Source of the DNA: Rosettibacter primus
GTDB lineage: Bacteria > Bacteroidota > Ignavibacteria > Ignavibacteriales > Melioribacteraceae
Assembly: GCF_036860675.1 (NCBI RefSeq)
Contig: NZ_JAYKGK010000001.1
Span: 248,001 to 312,000, forward strand
DNA length: 64,000 bases
Direction of reading: 5' to 3'
Position 1 is the stretch's first letter. The number at the start of each line of letters is the position of its first letter. Made by a program: the position numbers and the translations under genes. Shown here in pieces: positions 16,966 to 25,815 of the stretch. The notes under the pieces were generated by a model. It searched no databases and was not told the DNA's origin. It worked only from the letters and a program-made list of their open reading frames with translations.

Positions 16966-17739
16966 TCAAATAATTTTGTTTGTTTTCTTTAGTAAAACTT
17001 CACAACCTAAAGAAATGAATTCACTTAACAGTGGAATATCAGGAACTTTAATAGTAGGCAATCCAAATCTTATACTGTAAATAGGTCTGAAGAGATACAA
17101 ATCTTTTTTGACTTTCTGGAAATTATATTCCTTAGATAATCTTTCAAATTCTCTGATTGTGCATCCTGTAGAAAAATGAAGTTTAATCTCACCAATAAAA
17201 TCTTCTCTTTCATTTAACATTCTTGCAACAGGTTTAATAATGTATTCCGGGAGTAAATGCAAATAAGGAATTGCTTTCAAAAAACTTTTACCAATTTGTT
17301 GGTGTCCAGCAAATGGAGAATATTTTGGAGGGAAGCTAATAAATAAGAATCCATTTTCATTCAATAACCTATTTAAGTTTTCGAAAGCTGCATTTTTATT
17401 TTTAATATGTTCAATAACTTCTCTCATAATTATAAAATCAAAACCTGAAGTAAAAACTAAGTGATTAGAAATTTTTTCTATCAATTTAGAATCAGTTATA
17501 TCTCCAACAAAAATTTTTAGCGCAGGATTTTTTCTATGTGCAATCTCTACTCTTTTTTCATCAAGTTCAATTCCAGCTGCATCTATTCCTATAGAAATTA
17601 ATTCTTCAATTAATCCACCTTCTGCACAACCAACTTCCAGTACCTTCAGTTTTTTAAAATCAGGAATATGTTTTTGAAAAAAAGGTATCAAATAATTTCT
17701 TGTAAATTCTTTTTGTTCGTAATAATGTTTTTCTGCCAT
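16966..17739 (-). CDS. Class I SAM-dependent methyltransferase
   Basis: This 257-residue protein has the AdoMet-binding motif I LEVGCAEGGLIEEL, an acidic motif II residue in IELDEKR, and FIIMREVIEHIKN like motif IV of UbiG-type enzymes. The rest (PPKYSPFAGHQQIG) suits a small-molecule or glycan-lipid methyltransferase. The substrate is unknown. I prefer the ATG at 17739 (MAEKHYYEQ) to a TTG 12 codons upstream at 17775. The gene is divergent from smpB. Confidence 0.78.
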   Translation of the reverse strand: MAEKHYYEQKEFTRNYLIPFFQKHIPDFKKLKVLEVGCAEGGLIEELISIGIDAAGIELDEKRVEIAHRKNPALKIFVGDITDSKLIEKISNHLVFTSGFDFIIMREVIEHIKNKNAAFENLNRLLNENGFLFISFPPKYSPFAGHQQIGKSFLKAIPYLHLLPEYIIKPVARMLNEREDFIGEIKLHFSTGCTIREFERLSKEYNFQKVKKDLYLFRPIYSIRFGLPTIKVPDIPLLSEFISLGCEVLLKKTNKII

Positions 17740-17840
17740 AATTTTTTTATAATTCTTGAGTTCCAATTTAAACAAAGTTTGATAGCTCTCAAATAAGAGT
17801 TGAAAATTTTTTCAAAATGAATTTGGATAAAGTAAAATTC

Positions 17841-17869
17841 TTGCATTTATTTGTCATTAAAAATAAATT
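17841..17869 (+). promoter_or_regulatory. Candidate promoter of the smpB-tyrS-pdaD-terC operon
   Basis: TTGCAT (17841-17846) and TAAATT (17864-17869) are separated by 17 bases, and the smpB ATG follows 20 bases later at 17890. That would give a very short leader, in keeping with the lack of a Shine-Dalgarno before smpB. Confidence 0.35.
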
Positions 17870-17889
17870 TTGTTCGCTTTTTTTTAATT

Positions 17890-18351
17890 ATGATAGAAAA
17901 TTTTGAAGAAAAGAACATCACTGTTAACCGTAAAGCTCAGCATGAGTATTTTATAAAACAAAAATACGAAGCTGGGATTGTCCTTGTAGGAACTGAAGTA
18001 AAAGCTTTACGGCAAAACAAAGCAAGTTTGGTTGACAGTTATGCTGTTATACAAAATGATGAAGTATGGTTGATTAATGCAAATATTTCTGTGTATGACC
18101 AGGGAAGTTATAATAATCATGACCCATTAAGAAAAAGAAAATTATTATTGAAAAAGAATGAGATTAGAAAATTAAAAAGAGCAATTGAAGAAAAAGGAAA
18201 CACATTAATACCATTAAGAATGTATTTCAAAAATGGAAAGGTAAAAGTTGAATTAGCACTTGCAACAGGTAAAAAGAAATACGATAAACGAGAGGACATA
18301 GCAAAAAGAGATTTTAATAGAGAAATGCAGAGAAAATTCAGACAGAAATAA
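17890..18351 (+). CDS. smpB: SsrA-binding protein SmpB
   Basis: This 153-residue protein has the SmpB core: ITVNRKAQHEYFI, GIVLVGTEVKALR, ANISVYDQGSYNNHDP and the basic C-terminal tail KKKYDKREDIAKRDFNRE. It binds tmRNA and delivers it to stalled ribosomes. I start at the ATG at 17890, since the longer frame from a TTG at 17851 adds a hydrophobic extension foreign to the family. The stop lies eight bases before the tyrS ATG, and the spacer holds the tyrS Shine-Dalgarno. No tmRNA gene is seen in the window. Confidence 0.95.
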   Translation: MIENFEEKNITVNRKAQHEYFIKQKYEAGIVLVGTEVKALRQNKASLVDSYAVIQNDEVWLINANISVYDQGSYNNHDPLRKRKLLLKKNEIRKLKRAIEEKGNTLIPLRMYFKNGKVKVELALATGKKKYDKREDIAKRDFNREMQRKFRQK

Positions 18352-18359
18352 AGGAGAAA

Positions 18360-19595
18360 ATGTTGGAGAAAAAAATTTCCTTCCCCCCAATAAATGAACA
18401 AATGGATATAATCAAACGAGGAGTATCAGAAATAATCCCGGAAGAAGAATTAGTAGAAAAACTTGAAAAATCATTAAAAGAAAATAAACCACTTAATATA
18501 AAACTTGGCTGCGACCCAACACGACCTGATTTACACCTTGGTCATTCTGTAGTTCTAAGAAAGCTTGCACAATTTCAGCAACTTGGTCATACTGCAATTT
18601 TAATCATAGGTGATTTTACAGGGATGATAGGCGATCCATCTGGAAGAAATTCTGCACGTCCACCTTTATCATTTGAAGAAGCAAGAGAAAATGGCAAAAC
18701 ATATTTTGAACAGGCTTCTAAAATTCTTGATAAAGAAAAAACAAAAATCGTTTATAATTCTGAATGGCTTGGAAAAATGACTTTTGCCGATGTAATTAAG
18801 TTAGCTTCAAAGTATACAGTTGCTAGAATGCTTGAAAGAGATGATTTTACAAAAAGATACAAAAATGGTATTCCTATCAGCATACACGAAATTTTATATC
18901 CACTTGCTCAGGCTATGGATTCGGTAGCTATTCAAAGTGATGTGGAACTTGGTGGCACAGACCAGAAATTTAATTTACTTGTTGGAAGAGATATCCAAAG
19001 AGAATTTGGTTTATCACCTCAGGTAATTCTAACAATGCCTTTGCTTGTAGGTACGGATGGCGTAGAAAAGATGAGCAAGTCACTGGATAATTATATTGGG
19101 ATTAATGAATCACCAAAAGAAATTTATGGTAAAACACTCTCAATTCCTGATGAATTAATTTATACTTATTTTGAATTAACAACTGATATATCTAACGAAG
19201 AGTTGAGAGCAATCAAGCAACAACTTGAAAATTTAGAAGTTAACCCTCGAGATATCAAACGAGCCTTAGCACGTAAACTTGTAACAATGTATCATTCAGA
19301 AGAAGCAGCTTACGAAGCTGAAAGAGAATTTGATAATATATTTGTAAAAAAAGGTCTTCCTGATGAAATTCCAGAATTCAAAGTTGAAAACAATTTAAAG
19401 GAAATTGAGATACTGGATTTAATTGTCAAAGTAGGATTTGCTCCTTCAAGAAGTGAAGCAAGACGCCTTATAATTCAAGGTGGTGTTTCAATTGATGGAG
19501 AAAAAATTTCTGATATTAAACAAATAATTAAATTAAATAAGCCAATGATTTTAAAAGTTGGTAAAAGAAATTTTATTAGATTAACTTATGATTAA
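18360..19595 (+). CDS. tyrS: Tyrosyl-tRNA synthetase
   Basis: This 411-residue class I synthetase has the HIGH-type motif DLHLGHSVV near residue 58, the KMSKS motif in GVEKMSKSLDNYIG near 240, and a C-terminal S4 RNA-binding domain (SRSEARRLIIQGGVSIDG). It charges tRNA-Tyr. It belongs to the long bacterial TyrRS subgroup (TyrZ-like), with GTDQKFNLLVGRD. An AAGGAG Shine-Dalgarno lies directly after the smpB stop, so the two are co-transcribed. Confidence 0.97.
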   Translation: MLEKKISFPPINEQMDIIKRGVSEIIPEEELVEKLEKSLKENKPLNIKLGCDPTRPDLHLGHSVVLRKLAQFQQLGHTAILIIGDFTGMIGDPSGRNSARPPLSFEEARENGKTYFEQASKILDKEKTKIVYNSEWLGKMTFADVIKLASKYTVARMLERDDFTKRYKNGIPISIHEILYPLAQAMDSVAIQSDVELGGTDQKFNLLVGRDIQREFGLSPQVILTMPLLVGTDGVEKMSKSLDNYIGINESPKEIYGKTLSIPDELIYTYFELTTDISNEELRAIKQQLENLEVNPRDIKRALARKLVTMYHSEEAAYEAEREFDNIFVKKGLPDEIPEFKVENNLKEIEILDLIVKVGFAPSRSEARRLIIQGGVSIDGEKISDIKQIIKLNKPMILKVGKRNFIRLTYD

Positions 19596-19600
19596 ATTAT

Positions 19601-19605
19601 GGAGG
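19601..19605 (+). promoter_or_regulatory. Shine-Dalgarno that sets the pdaD start
   Basis: GGAGG lies eight bases before GTG (19614-19616). The ATG at 19599 overlaps this site and has no site of its own, so GTG is the likelier start. Confidence 0.6.
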
Positions 19606-19613
19606 TAAACAAA

Positions 19614-20159
19614 GTGTACGTTCCAACTAAAATCTTTTTTACAAAAGGCGTTGGAAAGCATAAAGAATACTTAGCTTCATTCGAATTGGCTCTTCGCAGC
19701 GCTGGTATCGAAATTTGTAATCTTGTGTCAGTCAGTAGTATTTTCCCTGTTGGTTGCAAAATAATCCCACGCAGTCAAGGTCTAAAATTATTAAAGCCAG
19801 GTCAGATAACGCATTGTGTGATAGCAAGAAATTCTACTAATGAACCAAACAGATTAATTGCTTCTTCAATCGGAGTGGCTATTCCTGCAGATAAAAATAT
19901 GTATGGATACCTTTCAGAACATCATCCATATGGACAAACGGAAAAAATTGCTGGTGATTATGCAGAAGATTTAGCAGCTACAATGCTTGCCACAACTCTT
20001 GGGATTGAATTTGACGCTGAAAAGGCCTGGAACGAACGTGAACAGGTCTATAAGATGTCTGGTAAAATCGTTCGAACTTTCAATATTACACAATCAGCAC
20101 AAGGAGATAAAAATGGACTCTGGACAACAGTAATTGCTGTTGGAGTTCTTTTACCATAA
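19614..20159 (+). CDS. pdaD: Pyruvoyl-dependent arginine decarboxylase
   Basis: This 181-residue proenzyme makes agmatine from arginine, the first step of polyamine synthesis by the agmatine route. Family features are YVPTKIFFTKGVG at the N-terminus, LVSVSSIFPVGCKI with the self-cleavage Ser-Ser pair (residues 41-42 from the GTG start), PRSQGLKLLKPGQ and SSIGVAIPADKN. Cleavage would give a small beta chain and an alpha chain capped by pyruvoyl. The GTG start fits a perfect GGAGG; an ATG five codons upstream is the alternative. It lies between tyrS and terC in the same operon. Confidence 0.93.
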   Translation: MYVPTKIFFTKGVGKHKEYLASFELALRSAGIEICNLVSVSSIFPVGCKIIPRSQGLKLLKPGQITHCVIARNSTNEPNRLIASSIGVAIPADKNMYGYLSEHHPYGQTEKIAGDYAEDLAATMLATTLGIEFDAEKAWNEREQVYKMSGKIVRTFNITQSAQGDKNGLWTTVIAVGVLLP

Positions 20160-20162
20160 TTT

Positions 20163-21089
20163 ATGATACACGGACATTTCTTATTCTGGGTTATATTTTC
20201 TGTATTAGTTGCAGTAATGTTTTACATTGACCTTTATGTCACTGATCATAGAAAAGATAAAATAGGTATAAGGTCAAGTTTGATTTGGAGCGGTATATGG
20301 ATATTTACCGCTCTATTTTTTAACCTGCTTATTTATATATTCCTTGAAGACGGGCATCATAAAGCATTGGAATTTCTTGCAGGCTATTTAATAGAAAAAT
20401 CGCTATCTGTTGATAATCTCTTTGTCTTTTTGATGATATTCAATGTAATGAATATTAAAGATTTACACCAACCTCATATTCTTAAATGGGGAATTTTAAG
20501 TGCAATTATAATGAGAATTATTTTTATTCTTGCTGGTGTTGCATTAATAAAATTATTTCATCCAATCATTTACATATTTGGAATTCTCCTTTTCTACGCA
20601 GCATACAAAATGGCTTTTCAAAAAGAAGAAAAAATTGATTATGAAAAAAATCCTGCAATAAAGTTCATCACAAAAAAATTTAGAATATTAACACAATACG
20701 AAGGTGGAAAATTTTTCGTCAAAAAAAATGGAAAGATTTTTCTTACACCACTCTTTCTTACACTTATTTTAATTGAATCTTCAGATATTGTTTTTGCAAT
20801 TGATTCTATCCCGGCTGTAATAGCAATTACACGTGACCCTTTTATTATAATCACATCGAATATATTTGCTATTCTTGGTCTTAGAGCACTTTATTTTGCT
20901 CTGGCAGGCATAGTTGATTTGTTTATTTACTTGAAATATGGCGTAGCAATAATTTTAGCTTATGTTGGTGTTAAAATGTTAATTTCTGATTTCTTTACAA
21001 TACCAGTGGCAATTTCTTTATTATTCATTATTATTTGCTTAGCTATATCAATTATATTATCACTTATTAAAAGAAAACATTCTGCCTGA
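20163..21089 (+). CDS. TerC/Alx-family integral membrane protein
   Basis: This 308-residue protein has about nine hydrophobic helices. It shows the TerC-family features LAGYLIEKSLSVDNLFVFLMIF and IESSDIVFAIDSIPAVIAITRD, with acidic residues inside membrane segments. Family members such as Alx and MeeF/MeeY are linked to manganese export and metal homeostasis. No yybP-ykoY riboswitch is visible, as it lies three bases behind pdaD. Its 3' end overlaps the convergent symporter gene by 30 bases. Confidence 0.88.
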   Translation: MIHGHFLFWVIFSVLVAVMFYIDLYVTDHRKDKIGIRSSLIWSGIWIFTALFFNLLIYIFLEDGHHKALEFLAGYLIEKSLSVDNLFVFLMIFNVMNIKDLHQPHILKWGILSAIIMRIIFILAGVALIKLFHPIIYIFGILLFYAAYKMAFQKEEKIDYEKNPAIKFITKKFRILTQYEGGKFFVKKNGKIFLTPLFLTLILIESSDIVFAIDSIPAVIAITRDPFIIITSNIFAILGLRALYFALAGIVDLFIYLKYGVAIILAYVGVKMLISDFFTIPVAISLLFIIICLAISIILSLIKRKHSA

Positions 21090-22463
21090 GTTTTTTACTC
21101 CAATAAGATGAACAATTAACGAAGTAACTAATCCCACTACCATTGGTTCTATTTCTTTCAGCCATTCGATTGAAATATTATGTTTGATAATGAACCATAT
21201 GAAACTTGATATTACTCCTAAAATTAGTTCAGCAATAGCATAATTTTCTGATACTTTGATTTTTTCATAGTAAGCACCAAAAATTAATATTATTATTCCA
21301 GGAATACATATACTCCCAATTAAATACCATAACGATATAACTGATTGAATATTATATGCGAGAATTACTGAAAGAACTGCTGATACAAAAATACCCGAAC
21401 GTGTATACATTGGAATTTTATCTTCTCTTTTTTCTTTTTTTAACTTATAAATGAAATCTCTACCGAATGTCGTTCCACTTAAAAATAAAAAACTATTAGA
21501 TGTCGAAATAATAGTTGCAAATAAAGCTGCATAAAAAATTCCTTTGAGTCCAGACCCTAATACTTTTTCCGCATATAATGGAAATGATAAGACAGGATTT
21601 TTTAATTCAGGTATTAATGCACGACTATAAAGTCCAGTTGAAGTAGTTAAAAAATCGAATAATATCCAGAATATAACAGAGATTAAAATTCCATGCTTAG
21701 CTATTTTCCCGTTTTTAGCTGCATAACACCTTTGATGAAATCCCGGATCAGCAAATGTCCATAAAGCAATAAGAAACCAAACTATAACATATACAATTGA
21801 AGCATCACCTGTTAATTTGAGATGTGTTGCTGGAAGATTATTTCTTAAAAAATTGTAATCTCCTACTTTCAAATAAGAAATTACTACAATTAAAATAAAG
21901 CCAATGAACATTATAAAAAACTGAACCGCATCGGTATAAAGGTCAGATTTATATCCTCCTTTCATTAAGTATATAGATGAAAAAAATGCAGCAGCAATTA
22001 ATGACCAGAACAAGTCAATTCCAAAAACCAATTGAATTAAATTTCCAATCATTAAAATGTATGGTGCGGGCGAAACCAGTATGAATATTAAGAATGAAGA
22101 AATTATTCCTGCTTTTTTTCCATAAGTTATTTCAATTTTATCTGGGATTGTAAATAGAGTTGCATTTCGTATTTTCTCTGCAAAGAAAAAAGCAAAGATT
22201 ATTGCAAAAATGTAATATGGCAACCCTTGAGTAAACCAGCTTAACAAACCACTTCGATAAGTAAATTCACCTACTCCAAGAATTCCACCATACCAGGTGG
22301 AAACATTGGTTAAAACAAAAAGCCACAAACCAACTTTTCTACCTGAAAGCAGATATTCTGAAGCGTCCCCCTCTTTTTCTCTGGCTGGTATTAAACCAAT
22401 AATTAGAATTACAAGAAAGAACAAACTTATTATTAATATATCCAGAGAACTAAAAGAGACCAT
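21060..22463 (-). CDS. Sodium/solute symporter (SSS) family transporter, likely for thiamine
   Basis: This 467-residue protein has about 13 hydrophobic helices and the SSS layout: YLLSGRKVGLWLFVLTNVSTWYGG near the first helices, GGYKSDLYTDAVQFFIMF, and the later ATIISTSNSFLFLSGTTFGRD with sodium-site serines and threonines. It is the third gene of the TPP-riboswitch operon, and its ATG overlaps thiN by 14 bases. By context it should import thiamine or a precursor across the inner membrane, a place usually held by PnuT in Bacteroidota. The substrate is inferred from regulation, not from the sequence itself. Confidence 0.85.
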   Translation of the reverse strand: MVSFSSLDILIISLFFLVILIIGLIPAREKEGDASEYLLSGRKVGLWLFVLTNVSTWYGGILGVGEFTYRSGLLSWFTQGLPYYIFAIIFAFFFAEKIRNATLFTIPDKIEITYGKKAGIISSFLIFILVSPAPYILMIGNLIQLVFGIDLFWSLIAAAFFSSIYLMKGGYKSDLYTDAVQFFIMFIGFILIVVISYLKVGDYNFLRNNLPATHLKLTGDASIVYVIVWFLIALWTFADPGFHQRCYAAKNGKIAKHGILISVIFWILFDFLTTSTGLYSRALIPELKNPVLSFPLYAEKVLGSGLKGIFYAALFATIISTSNSFLFLSGTTFGRDFIYKLKKEKREDKIPMYTRSGIFVSAVLSVILAYNIQSVISLWYLIGSICIPGIIILIFGAYYEKIKVSENYAIAELILGVISSFIWFIIKHNISIEWLKEIEPMVVGLVTSLIVHLIGVKNSGRMFSFNK

Positions 22464-23103
22464 ATTTTCTCATCATTTCAAAATCACGAATCATGAATAC
22501 TTTGCCGTTTTTTATATGAAGTTCAACTGATTTCCCAATAGCAACATTACTTGTGCTTTCTCGTTTGCCAAATGGAAGCGAAATATTTTTCAATGGATAT
22601 TTTAAGCCAGATGATTTTATTCTTGTTACTCCATCAAAACCATAAATTGAAATTATTTCACCTGGATAAGTTTGTAATTTTATTTTACCTGTTACAGCTT
22701 CAAGTATAGATTTTTTATGAATTACCCTAATTTTAATTTTGCCAAAAAATTTCAAAACGATGCCAAGATTACAGAATGAATGGTCTAATCTATCTCCTGT
22801 TGCTCCAATTAAAATTGCTTCATAAAATTCTTGTTTAATTGCATACTTCAAACATTTTTCTACATCCGTATCATTCTGACTTTTCATTTTTATAATTTTA
22901 CATTTATCATAATAAAAATCGTAAGTCTCAGGCAAAATTGAATCTAAGTCACCTATTATGACATCGGGAACCAAATCATATTTTAATGCGGAGTTGGAGC
23001 CTCCGTCAGCACAAATCAAAGTTGAATAACCTTTGCTATCTAAAAAATTAATGACTGATTTTTTCGGAGGCTCACCATTAGCAAGAATTATGCATTTTTT
23101 CAT
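22450..23103 (-). CDS. thiN: Thiamine pyrophosphokinase
   Basis: This 217-residue enzyme converts thiamine plus ATP directly to thiamine pyrophosphate. Family motifs are ICADGGSNSALKY, PDVIIGDLDSI, QNDTDVEKCLKYAI and IGATGDRLDHSFCNL, followed by the C-terminal beta domain. It suits a salvage route, since de novo synthesis ends with ThiL instead. Its ATG overlaps the stop of the TonB receptor gene by four bases, and its end overlaps the symporter gene. Confidence 0.95.
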   Translation of the reverse strand: MKKCIILANGEPPKKSVINFLDSKGYSTLICADGGSNSALKYDLVPDVIIGDLDSILPETYDFYYDKCKIIKMKSQNDTDVEKCLKYAIKQEFYEAILIGATGDRLDHSFCNLGIVLKFFGKIKIRVIHKKSILEAVTGKIKLQTYPGEIISIYGFDGVTRIKSSGLKYPLKNISLPFGKRESTSNVAIGKSVELHIKNGKVFMIRDFEMMRKYGLF

Positions 23104-25580
23104 AAACTTAATTTAACTCCAAATAAATAATTTCTTTCAGCAGCTGGGAAAAATTCTTTGCCAATACCATAAGCTGCATAGAGATTATCAAAAATATTAT
23201 TTATCTGCACATAAAACTTAATATTTTTCAAATAAGAATTTACAAATAAATTATAACTTGCATAAAAGTTAGCAACAAAATATGCATCCACTTTATTGTC
23301 GGTATAATCAGCTGCCTTAGAATAAATTTTCAAATAATCAGCAAGTTTGGTGTCGTAATTGTCAGTAAAGAATGAACCAACATATTTGCCAGTTAATTGA
23401 ACCAACAAATTTTCGTAATTCATTTTCAATATTGCATTGAAAGTTATATCAGGGAATCCACTAATTCGATTACCTGATAAATCTAATTTAATAGTTGAAG
23501 CAGTTTTCTTGTCATAAAAATAAGCAGCCCCGCTGCTAATATAATTTTTACTCAAAGAACCATTTAGTGTTAGTTCAATAATTTCATTATGTTTAAGTGA
23601 AAATGTTCCTTCAAATCCATAATGAATAGTTCTTTCCATATTCCCTGTAATTGGCTGACCAAATCTATCAACCTGACCACGCTTAACAATTTCATCTTTG
23701 AACAACATATAAAACAAATTAAATGATGCCATAAAATTTTCTTTAGAATAAGAAGAACCTAACTCAAAATTATTCATTGTTTCTGGTTTAACAAGTGGTT
23801 TTGAAAAATCATAAGTACCATCAGGTTTAGTTTCAAATTGAGGAACTGCCCCGCCACTCGATTCAGCAGCATCGTAATAATTTTTAAGTCTTGGTTCTCG
23901 TGTTACTCTTGCAAAAGAAAAATACAAATTCCAATCAGATGAATAACGATAATTAATTCCAAATCTTGGATTAAAATAAAGGTCATCAATACTAAAATTA
24001 TTATTCACATATCTTTCATTTTTTATTTTATATTTATGATAAGATAATTGAGCTTCAGCAAGTATGTTGATATTTGAAGTAAGCTGATAATTTTCATTTA
24101 CAAAAAAACTCAGTATGTCTTTTCCACCTTCATAGTAATAATAACGGAAATCTTTAGTTAGACCTTTCGGCAAATTTTCACCATAATTAATACTTCCCCA
24201 GTGAATAGAGTTATGTAATCGAAGTTCTCCGCCTAATATCAATTCACCATTATTATGTTTAATACTTGCTCGAGGGATCCAACCCCATTGTTTATTTTCA
24301 ACCATTGCACGAATCAAAACATTCCCGGGATTTTCAGTTGGATAAAATCCATTTTCTTTTGTTAATCTGAAATAAGTAGTATCTGCCCATGAACCATCAT
24401 AATCAAAAAATCCATTGCCCAAAACTAAAAACAAAGCAGAGTTAAATGTTACATTATCATTCAGTTTAAACTCATTTAATAGTTCAAAATGAGGTTGTGA
24501 GAAATTTTCAATTTCATCTGGTCGTCTTTCGAGTGTGTAAGTATAATTTTTTTCATCTGCTTCCCAGTAAGAATAATTTGCTTTACGAAGATTTCTATCT
24601 TTTATGGCAAATTTTGGTAAGCCTGTATATGCAAGACCATCAGCAATTGGTCCACCAAAAATATTGATCTGTGTAATTAGATTGTCATCGTAACGAACCG
24701 CAGATAAATGATAAGATTTTAAATCAACCCAGCTCGAATTGCGATATCCACTGCTCAAAGTTTGAGAAAGCTTAGCATAAATTGAATATTTGTTATTAAT
24801 TAATCCACTTGAAACAGCGGCAGAATATTTTCTTGTATTAAAACTTCCAATTGAAGAAGAGAATTCCACACGAGGCTGGTCGGAGTAAGTTGATGTAATA
24901 ATGTTAATAGCACCACCAATTGCAGCATAACCTGCTATACCAGAACCTGCTCCTCTTTGCACTTGAATTAATTCTGTGCTTTCAAGTAAATCTGGGAAAT
25001 CAATCCAGTAAACATTATGATCTTCCGGGTCATTTTGTGGAATTCCATTAATAGAGACTGAAATTCTGCGCTGGTCAAATCCTCTAATACTCAAATAATT
25101 ATATCCAAGCCCATTTCCATTTTCTGAATAAAAAGTTGCTGATGGAGTATAACTTAATATTTCTGGTATGTCTTGATAAGTATATGTATCGGCAATTTTG
25201 CTGCGTTCAAGTTTAGTAAAACTTATCGGTGTTATACCAGATTTAGCAATTGTTCCTTTTACAAGAACAGTTTGACTAGTTATTAATTTACTTTCAAGGA
25301 ATATATTTTTATCTGTTAGTTTTAATAGTTCTTCAATTGAGATTTCCTTTGGTTCATAACCAAGATACGAAATCAATAATTTATCAGAACTTTTGAATTC
25401 TCCTTTAAGAATAAATTTTCCATTTTCATCTGTACTTGTGCCGATATGTGTACCTTTAACTATAACATTTGCTAAATATAAAGGTTGTTTACTAGAAGAG
25501 CTGAAAACTCTTCCATTTATTATAGTTTGTGCATAAATATTATTTAATAAAAACAAAAAAAGAATAATTAAGTTTTTCAT
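23100..25580 (-). CDS. TonB-dependent outer-membrane receptor, predicted thiamine transporter
   Basis: This 826-residue protein has a signal peptide (LNNIYAQ), a CarboxypepD-like regulatory domain (about 18-100: GRVFSSSSKQPLYLANVIVK, GTSTDENGKFIL), a plug (about 115-230: SIRGFDQRRISVSINGIPQN, VQRGAGSGIAGYAAIGGAIN) and a 22-strand-type barrel ending FGVKLSL. It takes up substrate using TonB-ExbBD energy. A strong AAGGAGG (25588-25594) precedes the ATG. It is the first gene after the TPP riboswitch and is followed by thiN and a symporter, so thiamine or a thiamine phosphate is the likely substrate. Confidence 0.9.
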   Translation of the reverse strand: MKNLIILFLFLLNNIYAQTIINGRVFSSSSKQPLYLANVIVKGTHIGTSTDENGKFILKGEFKSSDKLLISYLGYEPKEISIEELLKLTDKNIFLESKLITSQTVLVKGTIAKSGITPISFTKLERSKIADTYTYQDIPEILSYTPSATFYSENGNGLGYNYLSIRGFDQRRISVSINGIPQNDPEDHNVYWIDFPDLLESTELIQVQRGAGSGIAGYAAIGGAINIITSTYSDQPRVEFSSSIGSFNTRKYSAAVSSGLINNKYSIYAKLSQTLSSGYRNSSWVDLKSYHLSAVRYDDNLITQINIFGGPIADGLAYTGLPKFAIKDRNLRKANYSYWEADEKNYTYTLERRPDEIENFSQPHFELLNEFKLNDNVTFNSALFLVLGNGFFDYDGSWADTTYFRLTKENGFYPTENPGNVLIRAMVENKQWGWIPRASIKHNNGELILGGELRLHNSIHWGSINYGENLPKGLTKDFRYYYYEGGKDILSFFVNENYQLTSNINILAEAQLSYHKYKIKNERYVNNNFSIDDLYFNPRFGINYRYSSDWNLYFSFARVTREPRLKNYYDAAESSGGAVPQFETKPDGTYDFSKPLVKPETMNNFELGSSYSKENFMASFNLFYMLFKDEIVKRGQVDRFGQPITGNMERTIHYGFEGTFSLKHNEIIELTLNGSLSKNYISSGAAYFYDKKTASTIKLDLSGNRISGFPDITFNAILKMNYENLLVQLTGKYVGSFFTDNYDTKLADYLKIYSKAADYTDNKVDAYFVANFYASYNLFVNSYLKNIKFYVQINNIFDNLYAAYGIGKEFFPAAERNYLFGVKLSL

Positions 25581-25618
25581 TTTTATTCCTCCTTCCCTTG
25601 CAAATGCAAGATTTTTAG

Positions 25619-25649
25619 AAATAAAAAAGCCGTTTTTGAGGAAAACGGC
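25619..25649 (-). terminator. Regulated terminator of the TPP riboswitch
   Basis: GCCGTTTT (25649-25642) pairs with AAAACGGC (25636-25629) around a short loop and is followed on the minus strand by TTTTTTAT. It lies between the aptamer and the receptor gene. Its 5' arm can instead pair with the end of the aptamer: GTTACGCCG at 25654-25646 against CGGTAAC at 25674-25668. This is the classical switch arrangement. Confidence 0.85.
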
Positions 25650-25757
<108 letters not shown>

Positions 25758-25769
25758 ATTTTTAAGAAC

Positions 25770-25797
25770 TAATTAGTTAAATAAATTTTCAGTGCAA
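25770..25797 (-). promoter_or_regulatory. Candidate promoter of the thiamine operon
   Basis: TTGCAC (25797-25792) and TAATTA (25775-25770) are 16 bases apart on the minus strand. Initiation would fall just before the riboswitch aptamer. The match is moderate and the region is AT-rich. Confidence 0.35.
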
Positions 25798-25815
25798 ATG
25801 TAATCAATTATTCTT

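Noticed and set aside
17851..17889. Longer smpB beginning at a TTG
   Set aside because: The added 13 residues are hydrophobic and foreign to SmpB; the ATG at 17890 gives the normal length.
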